Source: UBA2336 sp964419145 (GTDB lineage: Bacteria; Bacteroidota; Bacteroidia; Cytophagales; Cyclobacteriaceae). Taken from it: 64,000 nucleotides of DNA. The translations under genes were made by a program, and so were the position numbers. The notes under the pieces were generated by a model, which worked only from the letters and a program-made list of their open reading frames with translations, had not been told where the DNA came from and made no database searches. Position 1 is the first letter of the stretch. Every line of letters begins with the position of its first letter. Shown here piece by piece: positions 43,837 to 51,900 of the stretch. The stretch is taken from the NCBI GenBank assembly GCA_964419145.1, contig CAYQOM010000005.1:1-64000 (forward strand), in the 5' to 3' direction.

Positions 43837-44310
43837 GTGAGTCGTATTAAGTTTGTTCGGGCATCGGGCTCAATGCTTCAAACTCAGTTTTGGTTTAGGG
43901 TACTTGCCTTTTATATAGATTTCTGGATATTTAATAATATCGTATTGCCTTTCATTTTGTTTGTCATACCATCCTTACTGTCTGAACAACCGGCTGATTT
44001 GTCAGATGAAATTGCTTTTGGAATAATCAGGAATGAAGGTATGATCAATTTATTGATGCTGGCGCTGCTTTTTATTTACAGTTCAGCCTTAGAGAGTTCT
44101 CCTTTGCAAGCAACCATTGGAAAATGGTTCATGAAGATTAAAGTATATGATAAGGAGCTCAACAGAATTTCCTTTTTAAAGGCATTGGTGAGAAATATGC
44201 TCAAGATAATTTCGGCCATTTCTGTTGTGGGAGTTTTTTTGATTGATATGACCCCACGAAGACAGGCGCTTCATGATCTGGTTTCTGGAACAATTGTATT
44301 GAGACGGTAA
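43837..44310 (+). CDS. RDD-family membrane protein
   Basis: RDD domains are four-helix membrane modules of unclear function, in some cases linked with ion antiport. The 157-residue protein has the family pattern: FWFRVLAFYIDFWIFNNIVLPFILF (the R and D of RDD), a middle helix, then SSPLQATIGKWFMKIKVYDKELNRISFLKALVRNML and the closing DMTPRRQALHDLVSGTIVLRR. The GTG at 43837 gives twelve extra residues before an ATG at 43873; either start may be used. A TATCTTTA sequence 37 bases upstream resembles a -7 box. Confidence 0.85.
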   Translation: MSRIKFVRASGSMLQTQFWFRVLAFYIDFWIFNNIVLPFILFVIPSLLSEQPADLSDEIAFGIIRNEGMINLLMLALLFIYSSALESSPLQATIGKWFMKIKVYDKELNRISFLKALVRNMLKIISAISVVGVFLIDMTPRRQALHDLVSGTIVLRR

Positions 44311-44667
44311 TTACTGTGTTCCGCTCCCTTGGACTGACTTAATACACATCACAAACACCACATCACCTGCCATACAAATTGATCCGGCATTGGATTCTTC
44401 GTATCCGATTATCACCTTCTGACCGGCAACCAACTCGAAATAATACAGCGGATCTTCTTCCGGTTTCGGAGGCTGAATGTATGTTCTGCGCTCGGGTTCC
44501 AATATGGTGCCGTCTTCCAGCTCAAATACCATTCCGCAGCCGTCAAGGCCGGTCAGGTCTTTTACAGTGGCTTTGGTGGTGCATTCCTGCGGAAAGCATG
44601 TGATTACTTCCGTGGTATCGCATTGCCAGAGTGCAAAAAACATGAAGGTAAATCCGAATATACGCAT
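44311..44667 (-). CDS. Small lipoprotein, unknown function
   Basis: The 118-residue product has a lipoprotein signal (IFGFTFMFFALWQC-DTT). The mature part holds six more cysteines (CFPQEC, GCGM, SICMAG, VMC), which suggests disulphides, and a stretch VFELEDGTILEPERRTYIQPPKPEEDP. No family is recognised. The stop codon is directly adjacent to that of the convergent RDD gene, with no base between. ATG at 44667 opens the signal; an upstream start adds nine residues. Confidence 0.65.
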   Translation of the reverse strand: MRIFGFTFMFFALWQCDTTEVITCFPQECTTKATVKDLTGLDGCGMVFELEDGTILEPERRTYIQPPKPEEDPLYYFELVAGQKVIIGYEESNAGSICMAGDVVFVMCIKSVQGSGTQ

Positions 44668-44989
44668 AAGGTATCCTTTTGCCTGATTAGACACGGTTTG
44701 GGTAGAATTGGTTGGGATGGATCAAGCAGAAATAAAGTGTATTTAAAGTATAAAATTACAATTGACCGTCATTGCGAGGAACGTAAGTTAAACTTTATCA
44801 CTCATACAAATCCTTTTGTGACGAAGCAATCCAGCGCTATGAAGGTCAACGCTAAACATGTAGATTGGGATTGCTTCACTCCATCACACCCTCCAGCCCT
44901 TCCGTTCGCAATGACGCAGGAATTTAGATCAGAGGCAGATATTAAATAAAAAAAATGCTAACTTCCATATCAAACCAACTCTAAAAATT
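44668..44989. other. Gene-free gap holding an inverted repeat element
   Basis: The 322-base stretch between the lipoprotein gene and the next membrane protein holds the GTCATTGCGA element at 44767-44916; no gene was seen. The upstream part before 44767 should carry the lipoprotein promoter, but no TAnnTTTG box was identified. Confidence 0.6.
44767..44916. repeat. GTCATTGCGA-ended inverted repeat, copy 2
   Basis: Starts GTCATTGCGAGGAAC (44768) and ends GTTCGCAATGAC (44915). Inside, ACGAAGCAATCC (44821-44832) faces GGGATTGCTTCACTCC. The left half is one arm type (GCGAGGAAC...ACTTTATCA...TTGTGACGAAGC) and the right half another (GCGAACGGAAGGGCTGG...GTGATGGAGTGAAGC). Confidence 0.9.
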
Positions 44990-45418
44990 ATGTCAACTTC
45001 AACAAAACCTCCTGTTTGGTTCTGGATCGTAGCCGTAGTTGCCTTGCTCTGGAACGCCCTGGGCATTATGGCTTACCTGATGCGCGCCTACCTGACTGAT
45101 GACGCCATTGCTGCATTGCCAGAAGAACAACAAGTGTATTTGCAAAATCAACCGGCCTGGTACATGGGTGTATTTGCACTGGCTGTATTTGGTGGAACAT
45201 TGGGCTCGTTGTTATTGCTGTTGCGCAAAGCATTGGCCTATTGGGTATTTGTGGTATCGTTGCTTTGCGTAGTAGCGCAATGGAGTTATGACCTCACCGT
45301 AGAAAACTCTCCGGCTTTTGATTCCAGCGGAATGGCCATGGCCATTATGATTCCGGTTTTTTCTGTTGCGCTGGTTTTTATTTCGCGTACGGCTAAGGCG
45401 AAGGGGTGGATTGGGTGA
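44990..45418 (+). CDS. Small four-helix membrane protein
   Basis: The 142-residue protein has four hydrophobic helices: WFWIVAVVALLWNALGIMAYL, WYMGVFALAVFGGTLGSLLLLL, LAYWVFVVSLLCVVAQWSY and MAMAIMIPVFSVALVFIS, with an acidic loop after the first (TDDAIAALPEEQQVYLQNQPAW). Homologues in databases often carry a doubtful sugar-transporter label; nothing here supports transport. It ends 31 bases before the next gene and may be cotranscribed with it. Confidence 0.7.
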   Translation: MSTSTKPPVWFWIVAVVALLWNALGIMAYLMRAYLTDDAIAALPEEQQVYLQNQPAWYMGVFALAVFGGTLGSLLLLLRKALAYWVFVVSLLCVVAQWSYDLTVENSPAFDSSGMAMAIMIPVFSVALVFISRTAKAKGWIG

Positions 45419-45449
45419 GTCAAGAAGTATAGAATTTAATAATCGGCAA

Positions 45450-46619
45450 ATGAAACGAAACATAGTATTGGTTGCCCTTGCTTTTATATTGCTAAGCTGT
45501 TCCCAGCCAACCAAGTATGACGTAGTTATTCAAAATGTGGGTTTTTTTGATGGGAATCAAGATAGGGGCACGATCAACATAGCCATTAATGATGACAGTA
45601 TTGCAATAATAACTACGGATAGAATATTAAGCGATTCACTTATTGACGGGACAGGCAAGTATGTAATTCCCGGATTGGTAAATGCGCATGTTCATGTATC
45701 AACCGTTGAGCAACTCAAGGAAGGCTACCCTTTTGGAATACTGACATTATTGAATATGCATACTGGATTAGAGGATAGAGAGATGGAGTGGAAAAAGCTT
45801 TCTCAGGATTCTATCGGATTTTCTATTTTGTATGGATCGGGTCACGCGGCAACAGTTCCGGGTGGTCATCCCAATCAGTTTAGTCCGGATATGGAAACAA
45901 TCAGTGATTCTATTTCAATTCAGGAATGGGTAGATAATCGAATAAAAAAAAGTGTAGACTACATAAAAATTATTCGTGAACATCATGAATGGATGGGCTA
46001 CCCTGCACTACCAACTTTGAGTTTTGATCAAATCAGTCAAATCATTGAATATTCACACAGCAAAGGTTATAAAGTTGTTGTTCATGCAAACACAGTGGAT
46101 GAGGTGGTTAAAATTTCAAAATTTAAGCCAGATGGTTTTGTTCATATGCTTGACTACAAGGAAGATTTTCCTGTTCCTGAAAGTTACTTCAAGGCATTAT
46201 CTGACTGTGGAGCATTTGTGGTAACAACAGGTGGAATATCTTTAAAAAGTACGGAGAATGCTCCTCCTTTTGTTAGAGAGTGGATTTCAGACAATTTGCT
46301 GGACGCCAAGCAAAGAGCCAAAATAGTTAGGAAGATGAAAGAGAATGGAATATTAATTGTTGCGGGAACTGATTCACAAGAGGGTCAGATGGATTTTGGA
46401 GAAGATTATTTTCTTGAACTGGAACTTTACCAGATGGCCGGGTTATCAAATGAAGAAATTTTAAGAGCAGCAACCGGCAATGCTGCAAAAGCTTTTGATT
46501 TACCCATTGGAGAATTAACAGTGGGTAGCAAAGCCAATATGGTTCTTTTAAGTGGGAATCCGTTGACAGACCTGGATAATCTTAAAAAGGTTGAGCAAGT
46601 GTGGAAAAATGGGAAATGA
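45450..46619 (+). CDS. Amidohydrolase-family lipoprotein
   Basis: The 389-residue product has a lipoprotein signal (VALAFILLSC-SQP) and a metal-dependent hydrolase fold: the HxH in VNAHVHVSTVEQL, a Lys in DYIKIIREHHE, His in VVHANTVDEV and FVHMLDYKE, and the late Asp in VAGTDSQEG. The C-terminal end (SNEEILRAATGNAAKAFDLPIGELTVGSKANMVLLSGNPL) is typical of imidazolonepropionase-like amidohydrolases. The metal ligands are all present, so it is likely active on an unknown amide or lactam outside the inner membrane. ATG 45450 is chosen as it opens the signal. Confidence 0.85.
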   Translation: MKRNIVLVALAFILLSCSQPTKYDVVIQNVGFFDGNQDRGTINIAINDDSIAIITTDRILSDSLIDGTGKYVIPGLVNAHVHVSTVEQLKEGYPFGILTLLNMHTGLEDREMEWKKLSQDSIGFSILYGSGHAATVPGGHPNQFSPDMETISDSISIQEWVDNRIKKSVDYIKIIREHHEWMGYPALPTLSFDQISQIIEYSHSKGYKVVVHANTVDEVVKISKFKPDGFVHMLDYKEDFPVPESYFKALSDCGAFVVTTGGISLKSTENAPPFVREWISDNLLDAKQRAKIVRKMKENGILIVAGTDSQEGQMDFGEDYFLELELYQMAGLSNEEILRAATGNAAKAFDLPIGELTVGSKANMVLLSGNPLTDLDNLKKVEQVWKNGK

Positions 46620-46742
46620 ATTCATTTACGTGTGCTTAAAATAACCATTAACCATATTTGGTTTATGCTTGATCGTTAAAAATTTGTTAACGTACATTCT
46701 CTCATTCGGGTGATGACTATCTTGCCTGAAACCCCTGCTGTC

Positions 46743-47210
46743 ATGAGAAATTTAATTACCTTAATTCTGCTCACTACCGTACTAACCGGTTGTGCGGATA
46801 AGTCGGAGAAAACTTCTGTACTAACAGCCGATGATCGTGAGAAACTCACCATGCTAAAAGAAGTGTTGTGGCCAAAGGCCTATCGGGAGCAGGATACCGT
46901 ATTGCTGGATCAAATACTTGCCGATGAATTTCAACTGATAGATGCGGACGGCAACTGGTCAGATAAAAAATTTGAACTCGATTACATCAGGAAAAATAAG
47001 CCGTCTTATGATTCTTTCCGATTTGAAATCAAACGATTGGACATCTTTGAAAACGGAACGGCCATTGTTGCGGGCACGGGCCATATTGAAGGAACAGATG
47101 AAGATGGACCGTACAAAATGGTGTATCAATCCAGTAACGTGCTGATCAAGCGGCAAGGCGAATGGAAAGCGATTGCTTCGCATGTATCGGGAATAAAGCC
47201 GGCAGAATAA
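46743..47210 (+). CDS. NTF2/SnoaL-like (DUF4440) lipoprotein
   Basis: The 155-residue product has a lipoprotein signal (ITLILLTTVLTGC-ADK) and one NTF2-like cone fold: WPKAYREQDTVLLDQILADEFQLIDADG at the start and VYQSSNVLIKRQGEWKAIASHVSGI at the end, which is the form of DUF4440. Such domains bind small hydrophobic ligands or act as simple enzymes; the substrate is unknown. ATG at 46743 fits the signal; an upstream start adds eleven residues. Confidence 0.8.
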   Translation: MRNLITLILLTTVLTGCADKSEKTSVLTADDREKLTMLKEVLWPKAYREQDTVLLDQILADEFQLIDADGNWSDKKFELDYIRKNKPSYDSFRFEIKRLDIFENGTAIVAGTGHIEGTDEDGPYKMVYQSSNVLIKRQGEWKAIASHVSGIKPAE

Positions 47211-47261
47211 ATTAATACTCTATATTTCTTTGAACAGGTAATTTTCTTTGAGCAGGTAAGT

Positions 47262-47269
47262 TATTTTTG
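47262..47269 (+). promoter_or_regulatory. Candidate -7 box (TATTTTTG) of the TSUP gene
   Basis: TATTTTTG is a perfect TAnnTTTG match and ends six bases before the ATG at 47276, like the case of guaA. Confidence 0.4.
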
Positions 47270-47275
47270 CCTGAC

Positions 47276-48049
47276 ATGGATATCCTGATCATTTGCATCG
47301 CAGCATTTTTTACTGCCATCCTTACTTTCTTCTCTGGCTTTGGGTTGGGCACCATCCTCACGCCTGTGTTTATGATTTTCTTTCCGGTAGACCTCGCCAT
47401 TGCCTTAACGGGTGTGGTGCATTTCTTTAACAATATTTTCAAACTGGTGTTGGTAGGCCGCCATGCCGACAAGCACGTGTTGCTGCGGTTTGGTATACCG
47501 GCCGTAGTGGCTGCCATTATTGGCTCATGGTTGCTGCTAAACATTACGGAATGGGAACCTCTTTTTACCTATCAGTTAGGGGAGCGGGTGATTTCGGTTT
47601 ACCCGATGAAATTTATCGTTTCGGTTTTGCTGATGATTTTTGCTACAATTGATCTTATTCCGTATTTCAACAAACTACAATTCGATAAAAATAAACTCCC
47701 GCTTGGCGGAGCGCTCAGTGGTTTCTTTGGCGGACTTTCCGGTAACCAGGGCGCGTTGCGCAGCGCCTTTTTAATCAAAGCCGGACTTTCCAAAGAAGCC
47801 TTTGTGGGCACAGCCGTGGTGGTGTCCACGTTTGTTGATTTTACCCGCTTAAGTGTGTATGCCACCCGTTTTACAACCTCGGGCCTCACCGAAAACCTCT
47901 TGCTTGTTGCCAGTGCCACGGCATCGGCTATTGTGGGCGCGTATATCGGCAATAAGTTGCTGAAGAAAGTTACCCTTCGGTTTATCCAGGTTTTTGTGGC
48001 GGTTCTGTTGATTTTCCTTTCGTTGGCGCTGGGTGCCGGTTTGATTTGA
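47276..48049 (+). CDS. TSUP-family (TauE/SafE) membrane exporter
   Basis: The 257-residue protein has seven to eight hydrophobic helices and the TSUP hallmarks: ILTFFSGFGLGTILTPVFMIFFPVDLAIALTGVVHFFNN near the start and the repeated LGGALSGFFGGLSGNQGALRSAFLIKAG in the second half. Family members export sulfite, sulfoacetate or other organosulfur and organic anions. ATG 47276 is used because the product then starts with the first helix; a TTG three codons upstream lies within the promoter box. The MFS gene begins 63 bases later. Confidence 0.87.
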   Translation: MDILIICIAAFFTAILTFFSGFGLGTILTPVFMIFFPVDLAIALTGVVHFFNNIFKLVLVGRHADKHVLLRFGIPAVVAAIIGSWLLLNITEWEPLFTYQLGERVISVYPMKFIVSVLLMIFATIDLIPYFNKLQFDKNKLPLGGALSGFFGGLSGNQGALRSAFLIKAGLSKEAFVGTAVVVSTFVDFTRLSVYATRFTTSGLTENLLLVASATASAIVGAYIGNKLLKKVTLRFIQVFVAVLLIFLSLALGAGLI

Positions 48050-48112
48050 TAATTTATTACAAGCGGAACTTTTTGGTAGCCATCTGGATTGAAAGGAGAT
48101 AGTTTATCCTAC

Positions 48113-49438
48113 ATGTCTGTTTCCCTCGGTCTGAAAGAAAACTGGAAGCAATTCACTTTGCTCGTCATCATCAATGGCTTTGTGGGCGGTATGGTCGGGT
48201 TGGAGCGTTCTATTCTTCCTCAAATTGCAGAAGTGGAATTTGGCCTGACGGCACGAACAACCATTCTTTCTTTTATAATCGTATTTGGCATCATTAAGGC
48301 CATCACCAATTATTATACGGGTGCATGGGCAAATAAAATTGGACGAAAAAATTTATTGCTGATCGGGTGGGCGTTGGGTTTACCGGTTCCGTTCATGCTG
48401 ATGTGGGCACCCGATTGGAATTGGATTGTGGTGGCAAACATCTTGTTGGGTGTTCATCAGGGGTTGGCGTGGTCGAGTACGGTGATCATGAAAATTGATT
48501 TGGTAGGTGAGAAGCAGCGCGGCTTCGCCATGGGATTGAATGAATTTGCCGGCTACATTGCCGTTGCACTGATTGCATTTTTAACCGGTTGGATAGCCGG
48601 TGAATACGGGTTGCGTCCGTATCCGTTTTACCTCGGTGTCGGGTTGGTGATTATAGGATTTTTTTCAACACTGCTGTTGGTAAAAGATACGAAGCATCAT
48701 GTGGCCAAGGAAACATCGATCAGTACCGTGCCGCGTTTGAAAAATATTTTCTGGGATACCTCGTGGAAAAATAAAAACCTGGGTTCTGTAACGCAGGCTG
48801 GATTGGTGAATAATTTAAATGATGGTATGACGTGGGGAATTTTTCCCATCCTGCTGGCTACTAAAAATTTTTCGTTGGAAGAAATCGGTATCATCGTGGC
48901 GGTGTATCCGGCTGTGTGGGGCATCGGGCAACTGTTTACCGGGAAGCTGGCCGATACATTTTGCAAAAAGGATATGCTCTACCTTGGCATGTTGCTGCAG
49001 GCGTTGGCATTAGTTGCGTTGGTGTGGGCTAATACATTTTTGCATTATATTGTATTAGCAGCCGTATTGGGTTGGGGGACAGCCTTGGTGTATCCCACAT
49101 TTCTCGCATCGGTAGCTGAAAATACACATCCCGAAGACAGGCCAAAGAGCATTGGCATCTTCAGGTTGTGGCGTGATATGGGTTATGCCATTGGTGCCAT
49201 CCTAACCGGGCTTTTAGCCGACCTGATCAGTTTGAATGCGGCCATTTTGTTTGTGGGTTTACTCACATTTGTTTCGGCTGCTATTACTTATTTCCGGATG
49301 TCGTGCGGAGAGTCATCTGCTATCAAAATTTTTGATTGGCTGAATCCATTCAGGCGTAAGCAAAAAGAATCTTGCTCTTCGATGAATTACAGTCGCTCGG
49401 TTAAAATAGCCAGAAACGTTTTCACCGCATCCACATAA
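48113..49438 (+). CDS. Major facilitator superfamily transporter
   Basis: The 441-residue protein has twelve predicted helices with the MFS loop motif GAWANKIGRKNLLLIGWALG (motif A-like, residues 74-93) and its second-half echo GKLADTFCKKDMLYLGMLLQ. Other clear segments are NGFVGGMVGLERSILPQIAE and ENTHPEDRPKSIGIFRLWRDMGYAIGA. The substrate is unknown; similar proteins sit beside TSUP exporters here and elsewhere. A Shine-Dalgarno-like AAAGGAGAT lies 13 bases before the ATG. The 3' end overlaps the stop region of the convergent M20 gene by 52 bases. Confidence 0.88.
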   Translation: MSVSLGLKENWKQFTLLVIINGFVGGMVGLERSILPQIAEVEFGLTARTTILSFIIVFGIIKAITNYYTGAWANKIGRKNLLLIGWALGLPVPFMLMWAPDWNWIVVANILLGVHQGLAWSSTVIMKIDLVGEKQRGFAMGLNEFAGYIAVALIAFLTGWIAGEYGLRPYPFYLGVGLVIIGFFSTLLLVKDTKHHVAKETSISTVPRLKNIFWDTSWKNKNLGSVTQAGLVNNLNDGMTWGIFPILLATKNFSLEEIGIIVAVYPAVWGIGQLFTGKLADTFCKKDMLYLGMLLQALALVALVWANTFLHYIVLAAVLGWGTALVYPTFLASVAENTHPEDRPKSIGIFRLWRDMGYAIGAILTGLLADLISLNAAILFVGLLTFVSAAITYFRMSCGESSAIKIFDWLNPFRRKQKESCSSMNYSRSVKIARNVFTAST

Positions 49439-50913
49439 TTTCCCACGCGAATGTTTTCATTTTCAGCGTGCTGATTGTTATCGGGATTAACCGTTGGAAC
49501 ACTCACGGCCGGAATGCCCAGCGTAACCACGAAGGGTGAGATGGGAATGGATCCACCCATCATGCGGATTTTGATGGGCTCTTTTCCAAAAGCTTTTGTC
49601 ATGGCTTTGTTTAACCAAACGCCTACCTCCGAATCGAACGGAGTTTGAAACGGCCCATACGAAACACTCGACTGCATGGCCGCAATGCGCGGATATTTCA
49701 TGCGCTCTTCTTCCGTGGGTTCAGTATCCACCATATAATAGCCTTTGTCTTCAATGTGTTTTCTAACAAGTTCGATCAACCGCTGTGGATCACTTGAAGG
49801 CACCAATCGAATATCAATTTCAGCAGTGGCCCATGCAGGAATTAACGTGCGCGCTTTTGATCCTACGTACAAAGAATTCATTCCCCTTATATTCAATGTT
49901 GGGTACTGAATCGACTCCTGAAAATTTTCTCCGATTTTATCCGGCTCGGCTATGCCCAGAAATTTTCTGATTTCATTTTCATCATCGGGAACTTGAGCCA
50001 GTATCTTTTTCTCTTCCGGAGTAAGCACAACGCCATCATAAAAGCCAGGCAGCGTAACACGCCCATCTTCATCCTTCATAGATGCCAATAGTTGTGACAA
50101 GCGCATGGCGGGATTGGGTGTGTAGTTACCATAGTTGCCGCTGTGCGCAGGTTGACGGGGACCAAACACCGTAAGCGTAATTTCACAAATACCACGTGCA
50201 CCAAAGCTAAGCGTAGGCTGATTGGAAATATGGCGCGGCCCATCAAAAATGATGAGCATGTCGGCCTTCAGTTCATTTTTATATTCGGTTACGGCTTTCG
50301 GCAGGTTGGGTGAACCAAGTTCTTCTTCGAAGTCCATGATGACTTTCATGTTGTAGTTCGGTTCTTGCTTTAACTCAGCCAAGGCATCAAGCGAAGCGAG
50401 AAATGCGCCAACTGGTCCTTTGGCATCAGAAGCAGCGCGGGCAAAAATCCGCCAGTCACGATCGTAGCCTTCATACAGGCGTTCATAAGCAATGGCGTTC
50501 CAGTTGCCTTGGGCATCTTTTTCTTTGAGCGTAGGCTTCCACGGACTTTCCTGATTCCAGTTGGAAGGATTTACCGGTTGGCCATCAAGCTGTAAATAAA
50601 TGAGAACCGTTCGGGTGTTCTTTGTTGGTTTTTTGAGGTTACGCTCCGCAAGCAACAACGGAACGGTTGGTGTATTTAGCCGTTTGGTAATGAAACCTCT
50701 TTTTGAAAAAGCTGCTTCACACCACTGCACATTTTTTTCAATGTCTTCCGGGTGGTGTGCATCGTTGGGGATGCTGAGTAGTTCATAAAATTCCTTGAAC
50801 GAAGCTACGGCATGCTTTTCAGCAAGTGCATCCGTGTTTAGGGGTTTGGATTTTTGTGCGGATAATATTCCGGTACCTGAAATGAAGAGTGTGATAAAGA
50901 TTAATCTTAACAT
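49387..50913 (-). CDS. M20-family metallopeptidase (dipeptidase-like), exported
   Basis: The 508-residue product has a signal peptide (LIFITLFISGTGILSAQ). Visible M20 motifs are FARAASDAKGPVGAFLASLDAL (metal Asp), IMDFEEELGSPNL (catalytic Glu and ligand Glu), PRHISNQPTLSFGARGICEITLTVFGP with the dimerisation lid domain after, and the late His in NPDNNQHAENENIRV. It is a co-catalytic zinc peptidase, likely releasing single residues from small peptides in the periplasm. ATG at 50913 opens the signal; an earlier start lies in the repeat element at 50928. Stop region overlaps the MFS gene. Confidence 0.9.
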   Translation of the reverse strand: MLRLIFITLFISGTGILSAQKSKPLNTDALAEKHAVASFKEFYELLSIPNDAHHPEDIEKNVQWCEAAFSKRGFITKRLNTPTVPLLLAERNLKKPTKNTRTVLIYLQLDGQPVNPSNWNQESPWKPTLKEKDAQGNWNAIAYERLYEGYDRDWRIFARAASDAKGPVGAFLASLDALAELKQEPNYNMKVIMDFEEELGSPNLPKAVTEYKNELKADMLIIFDGPRHISNQPTLSFGARGICEITLTVFGPRQPAHSGNYGNYTPNPAMRLSQLLASMKDEDGRVTLPGFYDGVVLTPEEKKILAQVPDDENEIRKFLGIAEPDKIGENFQESIQYPTLNIRGMNSLYVGSKARTLIPAWATAEIDIRLVPSSDPQRLIELVRKHIEDKGYYMVDTEPTEEERMKYPRIAAMQSSVSYGPFQTPFDSEVGVWLNKAMTKAFGKEPIKIRMMGGSIPISPFVVTLGIPAVSVPTVNPDNNQHAENENIRVGNYVDAVKTFLAILTERL

Positions 50914-50927
50914 AGCATTATTTTTTT

Positions 50928-51097
50928 CGTCATTGCCCCACAGGGATGCCTTTGGCACGAGCGGAAGCGGTGGCTGTGTGATGGAGCGAAGCAATCCAAA
51001 CTTTAAATTTTATTCACATTATATAGTACGGGATTGCTTCGTCACAAGAACAATTTGTGTTGTTGATAAAGTCTTGGTAGTGCTCCTCGCAATGACG
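50928..51097. repeat. GTCATTGCGA-ended inverted repeat, copy 3, with nested insertion
   Basis: Starts GTCATTGC (50929) and ends TCGCAATGACG (51097). Inside, GCGAAGCAATCC (50986-50997) faces GGGATTGCTTCGTCAC (51030-51045). Compared with the other copies, about 22 bases with the mini-palindrome GGATGCCTTTGGCAC are inserted after GTCATTGC. It lies directly upstream of the M20 gene start, in the place of its promoter. Confidence 0.9.
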
Positions 51098-51114
51098 GTA
51101 ATTTATTTTGTTTT

Positions 51115-51621
51115 TTACTTGTTTAAATACTTCTCCGGCAATGGATATCCCGCACTCTCGGGACACCAAAAAATATTCATAATCGCATAGCGATCGTTTT
51201 GTTTAATCAGTTGAATGCTGTTAATGCCGCGATTGGTTACCGGGCCATCTTTCTTTTCTTTCGTTTCATACGTGCTGAACACATGTACAATCGTTCCGTA
51301 TTCTTCGGTAACGCGATATAGTTCCCATTCAAAGAAGCCAGTAGTGATGCGCGTGGTAAACATGGTTACATAATCTTCAGGTGACATAGTACGGTATGTA
51401 ATTTTTCCTTCGGCATTTTTCCCTGTTGGGATCAATCGTGCATCGGGTGTAAATAAATTCCGGAAGCGATCCCAATCGCGTGGAGCACCCGGATCACCGG
51501 AAATGACTTCGTACAGGGCTGCAATAATATTGTCGATGGATTTTACATCATTGCTGTAATCTTTTTGCGCTTGTGTACAAATCGGTAAAGCGAGGGAGAG
51601 GAGTACGAACAGGTATTTCAT
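51115..51621 (-). CDS. Exported NTF2/SnoaL-like protein
   Basis: The 168-residue protein has a signal peptide (YLFVLLSLALPICTQAQ) and an NTF2-like fold: IDNIIAALYEVISGDPGAPRDWDRFRNLFTPDARLIPTG at the start and GVNSIQLI-like strands near the end (RGINSIQLIKQNDRYAIMNIFWCPES). The DWDRFRNLFTPDA segment is a hallmark of the SnoaL-like group. No catalytic dyad can be assigned. ATG at 51621 is chosen for the signal. Confidence 0.8.
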   Translation of the reverse strand: MKYLFVLLSLALPICTQAQKDYSNDVKSIDNIIAALYEVISGDPGAPRDWDRFRNLFTPDARLIPTGKNAEGKITYRTMSPEDYVTMFTTRITTGFFEWELYRVTEEYGTIVHVFSTYETKEKKDGPVTNRGINSIQLIKQNDRYAIMNIFWCPESAGYPLPEKYLNK

Positions 51622-51900
51622 AGGAGTAACTGATTTCTTCGAATGTACGAAAATTAGCCCCCCGTCAGGCAGGTATTTGATCAACGTGCCAGTACTTACT
51701 TTTCCGGTTAATTAACCTCCCGGTCTTAAATGTATGGCACCAGCAAATGTGGTTTTATAGCTGGCTCCAAATGGGTTTTTTAAAGGAGTTATTTACCGGA
51801 ATACCCTTGCATGAGGCTTCTAAAGCCTTGAAAATGACCACCTTTGTTTGGATTTTATGAATATTGTCAGATATTCGAAGTTGATCTAAACGCGCCCATC

